NCBI RefSeq assembly: GCF_050434145.1
Contig: NZ_JBNPVX010000028.1
Span: 1 to 38,344 of the forward strand
Reading direction: 5' to 3'
DNA length: 38,344 nt
Source: JAISST01 sp050434145
Lineage (GTDB): Bacteria > Fusobacteriota > Fusobacteriia > Fusobacteriales > Fusobacteriaceae
The position numbers and the translations under genes are program-made. The notes beneath the pieces are model-generated. The model made no database searches. It was not told the origin of the DNA and saw only the letters and a program-made list of their open reading frames with translations. Shown here in pieces: positions 18,120 to 28,041 of the stretch; position 1 is the stretch's first letter, and the number at the start of each line of letters is the position of its first letter.

Positions 18120-20516
18120 TTATTGTCTAATTTCTCCATGATATTTTTTGGATATAAGTGTCAAGACATTATCAATAGTAGTATTAATCTCTTTTTCATC
18201 CAAAGTTTTATCTTTATTTCTTAATCTTATACTTATTGCCACAGATATTTTATCAGAGTCAATTTTATCACCTTTGTAAATATCAAAAACTTCTACTTTT
18301 TCTATGAAATTTGATGATTTTTTTATATCATTTACCATATCTCCTACTAAAACAGTTCTGTCCAAGACAATTGCTAGATCTCTAGTTACTTCTGGATATT
18401 TTATTAAAGGTACATATTTTATTTTAGGAGATAAAAAAGTTTTCATTTTATCCAAATTAAAAGTAGCTACATAAACTTCTTCTTTTTTTATATCCATTTT
18501 CTCTGCTACATCTGGATGTATTTGCCCAAATGTTCCTATTGATTCTTTACCAATTGCTATATCTACACTTCTGCCAGGATGGAAATTTCCATTTTTACTT
18601 CTTTCAATAGTATATTTTTTTAATCCTATTTCTTCTAAAAATGTAGAAACATAGCCTTTTATTTTATAAAAATCATATGATTCTGGTTTTGGTTCCCATA
18701 GATCCCTATCAGGTCTTCCAGCAATGGCAATAGCTGCATTTAATTCTTCATTAGCCAATTCATCTGCAGATGTAAAAACTTTTGATACCTCAAAAAATCT
18801 TAAATTAGAAAAATTTCTATTTAGATTATCTCTTATATTACACAATAAACTATATATTAAGGTTGGCCTCATTATAGACATGTCTTCACTTAAAGGATTT
18901 TTGATTTCTATTAATTTATCTTTCAAATTCAATATCTCTATAGCTTTTTTATTGATAAAAGAATAGTTTATTACTTCATTAAGACCTATTTGCCTCAATA
19001 TTTTTCTTGCATAATCTCCTAATAATATTGTCTCTGAAGTTGTACCTGATTCAATATTTTCTACCGGCATTTTGGCTGGAATATTTTCAAAGCCATACAT
19101 TCGCACTACTTCTTCATATATATCTGCAGAACATAATATATCAGATCTATATGATGGAGGTATTACTACTGTTTTTTCTTGGGACACGTTTTTTATTACA
19201 AGTCCTAAACTTGTTATTATTTTGGCAACAACATCATACTCAAGATTTTTTCCAACAAATTTATTGAGTGTCTTTAAATCTACTGAAATTTCCAATTTTT
19301 TATTTTTATCTACATCTTTTACTAATTTATCTATTGGCTCAGATAAAATCTCTCCACCAGCTACTTCTACTATGAGAGATGCAGCTCTTCTAGCAACTTC
19401 TACTATATTTTCTATATCAACTCCTCTTTCATTTCTGTAAGAAGAATCTGTACTTATCCCATGTATTTTAGCTGTATGTCTTATATTTTCAGGTTCAAAG
19501 TAAGCTATTTCTAAAAAAATATTTTTAGTATTTTCTTCTATTTTAGAACTTTCTCCACCAATTATCCCTGCTAGGGCTATTGGTTTTACACCATCAGCAA
19601 TTACTAATTCATTATTATTTAATTCTCTTTCTTCTCCATCTAATGTAAGTAATCTTTCTCCAGTTTTGGCTGCTCTTATTACTATTTGGCTATTTTCTAT
19701 TTTATCAGAATCAAAAGCATGTAATGGTTGATTATATTCAAACATCACATAGTTGGTAACATCCACAATATTATTAATTGGATTTAGTCCCATAGATTTT
19801 ATTCTAGTCTTTAACCATTCAGGTGATTCTTTAATAACAACATTTCTTATTGCCATTCCAAAATATCTTTTACATCTTGTATCATCTTCTATTTTGGCAG
19901 TCATAACTGTGGAAGTGCTACTTATAGTCTCATTTAATATTACATCTGGATATTTTACTTTTCTTTGATAATAAGCAGCTATTTCTCTAGCTATACCTAT
20001 GTAAGAAAGGCAATCTGGCCTATTTGGAGTAATTTCTAATTCAAATATTACATCATCAATTTTTGCATATTTCCTATATTCTTCACCTATTGGTGCATCT
20101 TCTGGGAGAATAATAATTCCATTGGAATCATCTCCAAGTCCAAGTTCTACTTCTGAACAAAGCATTCCATGAGATTCTACATCTCTTTTTTTAGCTTTTT
20201 TTATTCTAAAATCACCTGGTAATACAGCTCCTATCTTAGCAACTACTACTTTATCACCTAATTTATGATTCGGGGCCCCACAAACTATTTGTAATGGGTC
20301 ATTTTCTCCTATATCTACTAAAACTACTGACATTTTATCTGATTTTGGATGTTGCTCATATTGAATTATTTTTCCTATAACTACATGATCTAAATCTTTT
20401 CCTAAAACATCAACTGCTTCTACTTCTTGCCCTATCATTGTAAGTGTGTTTGTCAGCTCTTCAACACTTTCTTTTATGTCAACATATTGTTTCAACCAAT
20501 TTAAAGATATTAACAT
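18120..20516 (-). CDS. pheT: Phenylalanyl-tRNA synthetase beta subunit
   Basis: The beta chain of the alpha2-beta2 enzyme that charges tRNA-Phe. The 798-residue length is standard. In order: N-terminal MLISLNWLKQYVDI, an EMAP/tRNA-binding domain (about 40-150, with HPKSDKM and CGAPN), the B3/B4 editing region (about 200-390, with NQPLHAFD and RNERGVD), the B5 domain (about 400-475), the catalytic-like core (about 490-690), and the anticodon-binding FDX-ACB domain (about 705-798, KYPEVTRDLAIVLD). The start follows GGAGG by four bases. pheS is 142 bp upstream, a wider gap than usual, and that gap holds a promoter. Confidence 0.98.
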   Translation of the reverse strand: MLISLNWLKQYVDIKESVEELTNTLTMIGQEVEAVDVLGKDLDHVVIGKIIQYEQHPKSDKMSVVLVDIGENDPLQIVCGAPNHKLGDKVVVAKIGAVLPGDFRIKKAKKRDVESHGMLCSEVELGLGDDSNGIIILPEDAPIGEEYRKYAKIDDVIFELEITPNRPDCLSYIGIAREIAAYYQRKVKYPDVILNETISSTSTVMTAKIEDDTRCKRYFGMAIRNVVIKESPEWLKTRIKSMGLNPINNIVDVTNYVMFEYNQPLHAFDSDKIENSQIVIRAAKTGERLLTLDGEERELNNNELVIADGVKPIALAGIIGGESSKIEENTKNIFLEIAYFEPENIRHTAKIHGISTDSSYRNERGVDIENIVEVARRAASLIVEVAGGEILSEPIDKLVKDVDKNKKLEISVDLKTLNKFVGKNLEYDVVAKIITSLGLVIKNVSQEKTVVIPPSYRSDILCSADIYEEVVRMYGFENIPAKMPVENIESGTTSETILLGDYARKILRQIGLNEVINYSFINKKAIEILNLKDKLIEIKNPLSEDMSIMRPTLIYSLLCNIRDNLNRNFSNLRFFEVSKVFTSADELANEELNAAIAIAGRPDRDLWEPKPESYDFYKIKGYVSTFLEEIGLKKYTIERSKNGNFHPGRSVDIAIGKESIGTFGQIHPDVAEKMDIKKEEVYVATFNLDKMKTFLSPKIKYVPLIKYPEVTRDLAIVLDRTVLVGDMVNDIKKSSNFIEKVEVFDIYKGDKIDSDKISVAISIRLRNKDKTLDEKEINTTIDNVLTLISKKYHGEIRQ

Positions 20517-20559
20517 TTTTCCTCCAAATATTTTCCTTGTGATTTAGCTTAAAAAAGTA

Positions 20560-20588
20560 TTTATATTACTCTCTTTTAAGCAAGTCAA
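20560..20588 (-). promoter_or_regulatory. Internal promoter before pheT
   Basis: On the minus strand TTGACT (20583-20588) and TATAAA (20560-20565) are separated by exactly 17 bases, about 40 bases upstream of the pheT start. This lies in the pheS-pheT gap and could drive pheT, pth and the CARF gene independently of the gyrase genes. Confidence 0.65.
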
Positions 20589-20658
20589 TGAATTTCTTGT
20601 ATTTTTACAATTTTTTAGCACCTTTGAATTATTTGTTTCTTAGAGTATATTTGGGGTA

Positions 20659-21675
20659 CTATTTGAATTGTCTCAAAAACCTTACATCATTTTCAAAGAA
20701 AGCTCTAAGATCATCGATTCCATATCTTAGCATGGCAATCCTTTCCATTCCCATTCCAAAGGCAAATCCACTTACTTTATTTGGATCATACCCTACTGTT
20801 GTCAAAACATTAGGATGAACCATTCCACACCCCATTATTTCTACCCAACCACTGCCTTTGCACATTCTACAACCAGCTCCATGACACACAGAACATTGCA
20901 CATCCATTTCTGCACTTGGTTCAGTAAAAGGAAAGAAATGCGGTCTAAATCTTACTTCTGTTTCTCCAAATACTTTTTTTACAAAATGTGTTAGTATTCC
21001 TTTCAAATCTGCAAAAGATATGTTTTCACCTATCATCAGACCTTCAGTCTGGTGAAACATTGGTGTATGGGAAATATCATAATCTGGTCTATAAACTTTC
21101 CCAGGTGATATCATTCTAAAAGGTGGTTTGTGCTCTTGCATATATCTCACTTGTACTGGCGATGTCTGAGTACGTAATACCACAGCATCATCTATATAAA
21201 AAGTATCTTGAGTATCTCTAGAAGGATGCGACTTTGGAATATTTAATGCATCGAAATTATACTCTACCTTTTCTATTTCTGGTCCATCAGCTACATCAAA
21301 TCCCATATCAACAAATATTTCTTTTATTAGATCCATTGTTTCTGTAATTGGATGAAAAGTCCCTTTTTCTATTGTCTTCCCAGGTAATGTTATATCAATA
21401 ACTTCACTTTCTAATTTTTCTTTTCTCAATTTTGTTTGTAACTGACTAAATCTTTCCTCAAAAAGATTAGTTATAAATTCTTTTGCCTCATTTATAGCTT
21501 TTCCCATCTCTGGTCTAATGTCATCTGATAAATTCTTCATCTCTTTGGCTAATTCTGTCAATTTACTTTTTTTACCTAAAGCTTTTACTTTTAGTTCCTC
21601 TAAATTTTTTAAAATTTCTATCTCTTTAATCTCCTTTTTAAAGGTTTCTTTCAGAGCATCAATTTTATTTCTCAT
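20659..21675 (-). CDS. pheS: Phenylalanyl-tRNA synthetase alpha subunit
   Basis: The catalytic chain of phenylalanyl-tRNA synthetase; 338 residues, normal for the bacterial subunit. The first 90 residues are a charged coiled-coil arm. Class II motif 2 is seen in the region ISPGKVYRPDYD, with MFHQTEG shortly after. A Cys cluster (CSVCHGAGCRMCKGSGW) typical of many bacterial PheS proteins follows. Motif 3 is GMGMERIAML near residue 307. The start is ATG at 21675 behind GGAG; a GTG four codons earlier overlaps that site. It sits 60 bp after the phosphoesterase gene. I saw no T-box leader. Confidence 0.98.
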   Translation of the reverse strand: MRNKIDALKETFKKEIKEIEILKNLEELKVKALGKKSKLTELAKEMKNLSDDIRPEMGKAINEAKEFITNLFEERFSQLQTKLRKEKLESEVIDITLPGKTIEKGTFHPITETMDLIKEIFVDMGFDVADGPEIEKVEYNFDALNIPKSHPSRDTQDTFYIDDAVVLRTQTSPVQVRYMQEHKPPFRMISPGKVYRPDYDISHTPMFHQTEGLMIGENISFADLKGILTHFVKKVFGETEVRFRPHFFPFTEPSAEMDVQCSVCHGAGCRMCKGSGWVEIMGCGMVHPNVLTTVGYDPNKVSGFAFGMGMERIAMLRYGIDDLRAFFENDVRFLRQFK

Positions 21676-21735
21676 ATTTTTCTCCACCCCATTTAAAACA
21701 CTTTTTTGGTTATTCTCATAACCAACTAATATTTT

Positions 21736-22194
21736 TTATAAATTTTTATGAAAAAACTCTATTTCGCTATTTTTCAATATTATTATTCCATATTCCCCAT
21801 TTATCATTGCTCCTGGGTTGAATATCTTTATTTTTCTACTTGTATCCAAAAATTGTCTATGAGTATGACCAAATATTATTACATTACAACCCAGTATTTT
21901 TCCTTTTTTATAAATAGTTTCATACTCATTTTTTACATTATATAAATGTCCATGGGTTATAAAAAATTTTGATTCTACTATTTTAGTAAACACATCACTT
22001 GGATAATTGCTATAGTAGTAATCACAATTTCCTGATACTATAATATACTTTGATTGTGGATAAGTAAATGATAATTCTTCTCCATCTCTATCATGGTCAC
22101 CTGTGCAAATTACTATATCAGGATTTTCTTTTTCATATACTTCTATTAATTTATCTAGTCTCAGATGTGAATCAGAAACAACCAGTATTTTCAT
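21736..22194 (-). CDS. YfcE/MJ0936-type metallophosphoesterase (152 aa)
   Basis: A small calcineurin-like phosphoesterase. All metal-binding motifs are present in order: DSH (8-10), GDHD (32-35), GNCD (55-58), HGH (81-83) and GHTH (109-112). Proteins of this size usually hydrolyse phosphodiesters with manganese or another divalent metal; the natural substrate is unknown. It starts about 11 bp after the Usp-like gene ends, without a strong Shine-Dalgarno motif, which suggests translational coupling within the operon. Confidence 0.9.
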   Translation of the reverse strand: MKILVVSDSHLRLDKLIEVYEKENPDIVICTGDHDRDGEELSFTYPQSKYIIVSGNCDYYYSNYPSDVFTKIVESKFFITHGHLYNVKNEYETIYKKGKILGCNVIIFGHTHRQFLDTSRKIKIFNPGAMINGEYGIIILKNSEIEFFHKNL

Positions 22195-22205
22195 TTATAT
22201 TAAGC

Positions 22206-22976
22206 CTATCCTATAAATATTGGTGACTTACTTTTCTCTAAAAGTTTTATCCCATTTTTTCCTATTATTTTTTCAAAGAAATAACTTCTACTCAAATTTC
22301 CCATTATTAATAAATCATATTCATTCACTTCTTTTATTACATCATCATAACTATCTGTTTTAATTTCTTTGTGTGTTACATTTTTTTCTTTACTTTGAAG
22401 GTATGATTTTAACTGATTATCTTCCAGATCAATATTAATTCCAAGGGAAGTAAAATTCTTTATTTCAGGAAATATCATTGTATAGTGATAACAACTTCTA
22501 TTTATTTTTACTCCATCATCATTAGCTATTACAACATTGCTCATTGAAGTTAGTGCCTTGTCTCCAATGAATATTATAGACTTGTAGTTACCTTTTAGTA
22601 TACTTATTGTCTTTTCGTTAAAAACTTCATTTTTACCCATTATTAATAAGTCACATGATTTCATTTTTTCTGTAATGATCTCTGACACTATCCCAATATC
22701 AACTATTAAATGATGCTTTATTTCTTTCTCATCAAGTATTTTTTTTATGCTATCAATTCCAGCTTTCTCTATTTCTTCCCAACCTTGAGACAATATTGGT
22801 GTCCTTCCTCCTATCAAAAGTCCATCTCCAGATGTTGATATAACTTTATCTCGTGAAATATCCTTTATATACAATGGTATAATTTCAAAGCTATGATAGT
22901 TTTGTAGATATAAAGCACTTTCCACTAACTTTTCTCTATCAATTTCATTTCCAAATAATAACAATGCCTTTCTCAT
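22206..22976 (-). CDS. Tandem universal-stress-protein-like protein (256 aa)
   Basis: The start is ATG at 22976 after GGAGGTGTTAAGA; an in-frame TTG five codons earlier overlaps the binding site. Two halves each show a Usp-like alternation of strands and helices, with LLIMGKNE near residue 116 and LLIMGNLSRS near 231, and endings SIIFIG and SPIFIG. The repeat of the 'DLLIMG...' and '...IFIG' elements supports a tandem Usp fold. The usual ATP-binding G-2x-G-9x-G-S/T pattern is not clear, so nucleotide binding is doubtful. It sits 43 bp after gyrA in the same operon. The role is unknown. Confidence 0.75.
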   Translation of the reverse strand: MRKALLLFGNEIDREKLVESALYLQNYHSFEIIPLYIKDISRDKVISTSGDGLLIGGRTPILSQGWEEIEKAGIDSIKKILDEKEIKHHLIVDIGIVSEIITEKMKSCDLLIMGKNEVFNEKTISILKGNYKSIIFIGDKALTSMSNVVIANDDGVKINRSCYHYTMIFPEIKNFTSLGINIDLEDNQLKSYLQSKEKNVTHKEIKTDSYDDVIKEVNEYDLLIMGNLSRSYFFEKIIGKNGIKLLEKSKSPIFIG

Positions 22977-23019
22977 TCTTAACACCTCCAAAAATTTTAT
23001 TACCTTTTATCTTTTTTTA

Positions 23020-25680
23020 TTAATCTATAGTCCCTTCTTCGTCATCATCTTCTTCTGTTTCTTTCTTTGATCCATTTCCATTGTTTTCAGATGAATCATT
23101 CTCTATTTGATCAGAATCACTATCTAAACTACTTTTATTAGCTATTTCTTCCAATGAAGATGTCGGTGTATCAAAGAAATTCATTTGATTTTGATTAATA
23201 TTTTCCTTCTTTGGAACTTTTTCTTCTGCATCTTCATCAAAATCATCTTCAGATTGCACTTTTGTAATAGAAACTAATTTCTCATTATTATCTACTTTCA
23301 TTATTCTTACACCTTGAGTTGCTCTTCCAAGTATAGATATCGCATCAATTGGTGTTCTTATCACTGTACCATTGGAAGAAATCGCCATTATTTCATCAGT
23401 ATCCTCTACTGCTAGGACATATACTACACTTCCTGTCTTATCACTACATCTCAAATTAATAACACCTTTTCCAGCTCTTGATTGTAGCGGATATTCATCT
23501 ATTTTAGTACGTTTTCCATATCCATTTTCTGATAAAGTAAGTACACAATTAGTTCCATTTTTTATCAACATTGCTGAAACTACTTCATCATCATTTCGTA
23601 TATTAATTCCTTTAACACCCATTGTATCTCTTCCAGTAGATCTAATATTTTCATTACATTGAAATCTAATAGAATATCCATGTTTTGTAGCTATAAATAG
23701 GTGTTCTTTCTCTACTTCTTCTATTAATCCAACATAAATAATATCATCTGTTTCTTTTAATTTTATTGCTTTAAGACCAGAAGAATTAATCTTTTTAAAT
23801 GCCGATAATTCTGTTTTCTTTACAAGTCCTTCTCTTGTTACAAAGATTATTTCTTGCTCTGGTATAAACTCTCTTATTTTAATAATTGACCTTATTTTTT
23901 CATCTTCTCTTAGCTTTAATATATTACTAATTAATTTCCCTCTAGATTGCTTTGAAGACTCTGGTATCTCATATACTTTTATATTAAAAACTCTTCCTTG
24001 ATTTGAAAATATCATTAATGTATCTAAATTAGATGCTGATTCTATACTTTCTACAAAATCGTCTTCTATTGTATTTTGACTTGATACTCCTTTTCCACCG
24101 CGTTTCTGAGCTTTATATTTACTCACTTCCATTCTCTTTACATAACCTTTATTAGTTAATGTTAAAATTACTTTTTCATCAATAATAAGATCCTCTGTTT
24201 TTATTTCTTTATAATTTTCCTCAATCACAGTTCTTCTATCATCACCATATTTTTCTTTTAGTTCTTCTAATTCTTCTTTCATTATTCTGTATACTTCGCT
24301 TTCATTAGCAAGAATATACTTAAATTTTGCAATAAGCTCCAATAATTGATTATATTCACTTTCAATCTTCTCTCTTTCCATTCCTGTTAATCTTTGTAAT
24401 CTCAAATCTAGTATTGATTTTGCTTGTTCATCTGAAAAAGAAAATCTAGCAATTAATTCTTCACGTGCAATATTAGCATCTGTAGACGATCTAATAATAG
24501 TAATTATTCTATCTATATTATCTAGAGCTAATCTATAACCTTCTAATATATGAGCTCTTTTTTCTGCTTTGTTCAAATCAAATTTTGTTCTTCTTTCTAT
24601 TACTTGAAATCTATGTTTTATATATTCTACTAACATTTCTTTTAAAGTTAATACCTTAGGCACATTATTTACTAAAGCCAACATTATTACTCCAAAAGTG
24701 CTTTGTAATTCAGTATGTTTATATAAATTATTTAGAACTATCTCTGGTTCTTCACCTTTTTTTACCTCTATTACAATTCTAATTCCTTCCATACTGGATT
24801 CATCTGTTATATTGCTTATTCCAGTAATTTTTTTATCTCTAACTAATGTAGCTATTCTTTCAATTAAAGATGATTTATTTAAAGCATAAGGAATTTCCTT
24901 TACTATTATACTTACTTTGCCATTTTTATGTTCTTCAGTTTCAATTTTAGCTCTTACCTTTATTTTCCCTCTTCCAGTACTGTATGCATCTACTATTCCT
25001 TGTCTTCCTTCTATTATAGCTCCAGTTGGAAAATCAGGACCTTTTATATGCTCACACAATTCTAAAACTGTAATATCTCTATTATCTATTACTGCAAGTA
25101 TTCCATCTACCACCTCATTTAAATTGTGTGGTGGTATATTAGTTGCCATCCCTACTGCAATCCCCATAGCCCCGTTTAACAACAAATTTGGCATCTTTGC
25201 AGGTAAAACTGTTGGTTCATCCAAAGATTCATCATAGTTTTTTCTGTAGTCAATTGTATTTTTGTCAATATCTTCCAATAATTCAGAAGTTATTTTATGC
25301 ATTTTAGCTTCAGTATACCGCATTGCTGCTGGTTGATCTCCATCTATAGAACCAAAATTTCCATGTCCATTTACCAGCATATAACGATAGTTAAAATCTT
25401 GTGCCATTCTAACCATCGCACCATATACAGAAGAATCTCCATGTGGATGATACTTCCCCAAAACTTCCCCTACTACTGTAGCAGATTTCTTAAAAGGTTT
25501 CTCATGAGTTAATCCTACCTCATGCATAGCAAACAAAATTCTTCTATGTACTGGTTTCATTCCATCACGAACATCTGGCAATGCTCTACTCACTATTACA
25601 CTCATAGAGTAGTCCAAATAGCATTCCTTTAATTCTTCTTCTATATATCTATTATCCACATTATCCATTAAAGTTAACAT
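23020..25680 (-). CDS. gyrA: DNA gyrase subunit A
   Basis: The breakage-reunion subunit of gyrase, 886 residues. The active-site tyrosine is Y122 in AAMRYTEA. The quinolone-determining region reads HPHGDSSVYGAMVRMAQDF, so the position equal to E. coli Ser83 is Ser (wild type) and that of Asp87 is Gly. The C-terminal DNA-wrapping domain contains the GyrA box QKRGGKG, which separates gyrase from topoisomerase IV. The last 60 or so residues are low-complexity, rich in Ser, Asn, Glu and Asp. The start ATG is ten bases from GGAGG; a second ATG four codons later is less well placed. It follows gyrB by 34 bp. Confidence 0.98.
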   Translation of the reverse strand: MLTLMDNVDNRYIEEELKECYLDYSMSVIVSRALPDVRDGMKPVHRRILFAMHEVGLTHEKPFKKSATVVGEVLGKYHPHGDSSVYGAMVRMAQDFNYRYMLVNGHGNFGSIDGDQPAAMRYTEAKMHKITSELLEDIDKNTIDYRKNYDESLDEPTVLPAKMPNLLLNGAMGIAVGMATNIPPHNLNEVVDGILAVIDNRDITVLELCEHIKGPDFPTGAIIEGRQGIVDAYSTGRGKIKVRAKIETEEHKNGKVSIIVKEIPYALNKSSLIERIATLVRDKKITGISNITDESSMEGIRIVIEVKKGEEPEIVLNNLYKHTELQSTFGVIMLALVNNVPKVLTLKEMLVEYIKHRFQVIERRTKFDLNKAEKRAHILEGYRLALDNIDRIITIIRSSTDANIAREELIARFSFSDEQAKSILDLRLQRLTGMEREKIESEYNQLLELIAKFKYILANESEVYRIMKEELEELKEKYGDDRRTVIEENYKEIKTEDLIIDEKVILTLTNKGYVKRMEVSKYKAQKRGGKGVSSQNTIEDDFVESIESASNLDTLMIFSNQGRVFNIKVYEIPESSKQSRGKLISNILKLREDEKIRSIIKIREFIPEQEIIFVTREGLVKKTELSAFKKINSSGLKAIKLKETDDIIYVGLIEEVEKEHLFIATKHGYSIRFQCNENIRSTGRDTMGVKGINIRNDDEVVSAMLIKNGTNCVLTLSENGYGKRTKIDEYPLQSRAGKGVINLRCSDKTGSVVYVLAVEDTDEIMAISSNGTVIRTPIDAISILGRATQGVRIMKVDNNEKLVSITKVQSEDDFDEDAEEKVPKKENINQNQMNFFDTPTSSLEEIANKSSLDSDSDQIENDSSENNGNGSKKETEEDDDEEGTID

Positions 25681-25714
25681 CTAAATTATTCCTCCAAATT
25701 TACCATTATATTTT

Positions 25715-27685
25715 TTATATATCCAAATTCTTTACAAATTGGGCATGTTCTTCAATAAATTCTCTTCTTGGTTCCACTTTATCTCCCATAAGCTTATCAA
25801 ATAACATGTCAGCTTCCCTAGCATTATCAATAGTTACTTTAAGAAGAGTTCTTTTGGCAGGATCCATTGTAGTTTCAAATAATTGGTCAGGATTCATCTC
25901 CCCAAGACCTTTATACCGTTGAAGCGTAAATTTTCTCTTTTCTTCTCCTTCTAAAGCTGATGTAATATCCTTCATCTCCTTGTCACTATATGCGTAAGTA
26001 ATTTTTTTCCCAGATGTTATTTTATATAATGGTGGTTGCGCTATATAAACATTTCCATTATGAATTAAATCTACCAAATATCTATAGAAAAATGTCAATA
26101 ATAATGTTCTTATATGGGCTCCATCTACATCAGCATCAGTCATTATTATTATTTTTCCATAACGTAACTTTTTTATATCAAAATTAGAATCAATATTAGT
26201 CCCAAATACTGTAATCATATCTTTTATTTCTTTATTTTCCAGAGCTTTAAAAACACTTGTTTTTTCAATATTGAGTATTTTCCCTCTAAGTGGCAATATA
26301 GCTTGTGTATGTCTATCTCTACCTTGCTTTGCAGAGCCACCAGCAGAGTTTCCTTCCACTATGTATAATTCACATTCATCTGGATTTTTAGACGAACAAT
26401 CAGCCAATTTCCATGGAAGTGTTCCTACTTCCAAAGGATTTTTTCTTAATACATTTTCTCTAGCCTTCTGAGCGGCTTCTCTGGCTTTTTTACTCACTAG
26501 TATTTTCTCTATTATCATTTTACAATCATCTGGATTATCCTCCAAAAATATCTTAAGCTTGTTATTTGTTATACTTCTGACTATACCTGTAACTTCTGAG
26601 TTGCCAAGTTTTGTCTTAGTTTGACCTTCAAATTGTGGCTGTGGTACCTTCACAGAAATAATGCAAACCACTCCTTCTCTTATATCATTAGATATTAATT
26701 TACCATCCTTCTCCTTCAGAAATCCTTGACTTTTTCCTACATCATTTATCACACTGGTCAGAGCCGTTCGAAATCCAGTAACATGAGTTCCACCTTCATG
26801 TGTATTAATATTGTTCACAAAAGAATAGATAATTTCTGATTGTTCTGTCGTATAAAAAAGTGATATTTCTACTGCAACATTTTCACTTTCTCCTTCCATA
26901 TACACAGCTTCTTTCATTATAGTTTGCTTTTCTCCTATTATTTCTTTTAGGAAGTCTACTATTCCACCTTTAAATTGAAATTCTTCTGATTTTATAGATT
27001 CTGTTCTACTGTCTATTAGGTGTATTTTGAGCCCTTTATTCAAATACGCCAATTCTTTCAATCTATTTTTCAATGTATCATATGAAAAAATTAGTGTTTC
27101 AAATATTTGTGGATCAGGTTTGAATCTAACTGTGGTTCCATGATTGGCAGATTCACCTATTTGTTTTACATCCTCTTCTGGTTTTCCTCTGTTATATTTT
27201 TGAAACCATACCTTTCCAGCTTTCTCTACTTTTACCTCTGTCCATTCTGATAATGCATTTACAACTGATACTCCAACCCCATGAAGTCCGCCAGATACTT
27301 TATAGTTATTGTTTTCAAATTTTCCACCAGCATGTAGTACTGTCAATACAATTTCCAAAGCAGATTTTCCATATTTGGGATGTATATCCACTGGTATTCC
27401 TCTTCCATTATCTATTACTTCTATAATATTTTCTGGTAATATTTTTACAACTATCTCATCACAATGTCCCGCCAATGCCTCATCCACGGCATTATCTACT
27501 ATTTCCCATACTAAGTGATGCAGCCCTCTTTCTGATGTAGTCCCTATGTACATCCCAGGTCTTTTTCTCACTGCCTCTAGACCTTCTAAAACAGTAATAT
27601 CTGATGCATCATAATGTTCTTTATTTTCTGGTGTAGCAGCAACTGTTGTAGCTAAATTATCATTCTTTATATTTTCATCATTCAT
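25715..27685 (-). CDS. gyrB: DNA gyrase subunit B
   Basis: The ATPase subunit of gyrase, 656 residues, without the insert that lengthens the E. coli protein. The GHKL ATPase motifs are EIVDNAVDEA (61-70), DNGRGIP (92-98) and GGLHGVG (132-138). The TOPRIM motifs are EGNSAGG (443-449) and DADVD (516-520). The first 25 residues are a non-conserved leader. The start ATG is nine bases from GGAGG. It is 38 bp downstream of the DUF721 gene and 34 bp upstream of gyrA, so the two subunits should be made together. Confidence 0.98.
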   Translation of the reverse strand: MNDENIKNDNLATTVAATPENKEHYDASDITVLEGLEAVRKRPGMYIGTTSERGLHHLVWEIVDNAVDEALAGHCDEIVVKILPENIIEVIDNGRGIPVDIHPKYGKSALEIVLTVLHAGGKFENNNYKVSGGLHGVGVSVVNALSEWTEVKVEKAGKVWFQKYNRGKPEEDVKQIGESANHGTTVRFKPDPQIFETLIFSYDTLKNRLKELAYLNKGLKIHLIDSRTESIKSEEFQFKGGIVDFLKEIIGEKQTIMKEAVYMEGESENVAVEISLFYTTEQSEIIYSFVNNINTHEGGTHVTGFRTALTSVINDVGKSQGFLKEKDGKLISNDIREGVVCIISVKVPQPQFEGQTKTKLGNSEVTGIVRSITNNKLKIFLEDNPDDCKMIIEKILVSKKAREAAQKARENVLRKNPLEVGTLPWKLADCSSKNPDECELYIVEGNSAGGSAKQGRDRHTQAILPLRGKILNIEKTSVFKALENKEIKDMITVFGTNIDSNFDIKKLRYGKIIIMTDADVDGAHIRTLLLTFFYRYLVDLIHNGNVYIAQPPLYKITSGKKITYAYSDKEMKDITSALEGEEKRKFTLQRYKGLGEMNPDQLFETTMDPAKRTLLKVTIDNAREADMLFDKLMGDKVEPRREFIEEHAQFVKNLDI

Positions 27686-27723
27686 TTAAATATTCCTCCA
27701 AATAATCTATTAAAAATTTATTA

Positions 27724-28041
27724 TTAGTTTTTATTGTTTATCATAAAATGTAATTCTTTTATAAATTTTTCTGTTTCTTCTCTCTCTTCATAAAATTCCA
27801 TTTTATGAAAAAGTTCATTTATCTTTTCAACATAGCGATTGCTGTTCATTTTCATAAAATGTAATATTGTAGAATTGTCTACTTTCACAAATAATTTATC
27901 ATCTTTCAAATAATAAATACTGGCTTTAGTTTCCAGATTTCCTACTATCTCTTTCCAATTGGCTCTGATGTACCCTTCTTTAAATTTAGGATTCTTTTTT
28001 ATCATCTCCATGATTATTGTCTTTAGAGTCGTGGTCATCAT
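27724..28041 (-). CDS. DUF721/DciA-like protein
   Basis: A short protein with the DUF721 core around WKEIVG and KDDKLFVKV-DNSTILHFM, where strand-rich segments lead into a helical end. DUF721 includes DciA, which helps load the replicative helicase in many bacteria; its place between recF and gyrB suits a replication role, though function here is inferred. The gene overlaps the 3' end of recF. I chose ATG at 28041, about eleven bases after GAGGG; ATGs at 28038 and 28011, or GTG at 28053, are alternatives, so length is 100-109 residues. Confidence 0.82.
   Translation of the reverse strand: MMTTTLKTIIMEMIKKNPKFKEGYIRANWKEIVGNLETKASIYYLKDDKLFVKVDNSTILHFMKMNSNRYVEKINELFHKMEFYEEREETEKFIKELHFMINNKN

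Noticed and set aside
20676..21735. T-box or other tRNA-sensing leader for pheS
   Set aside because: The upstream gap is 60 bp with no antiterminator bulge sequence (TGGN) or terminator hairpin.
25645..25665. TTATCCACA, a DnaA-box match, at the start of gyrA
   Set aside because: It encodes conserved GyrA residues and is a single box; no cluster, AT-rich unwinding element, dnaA or dnaN is present, so it is not an origin.
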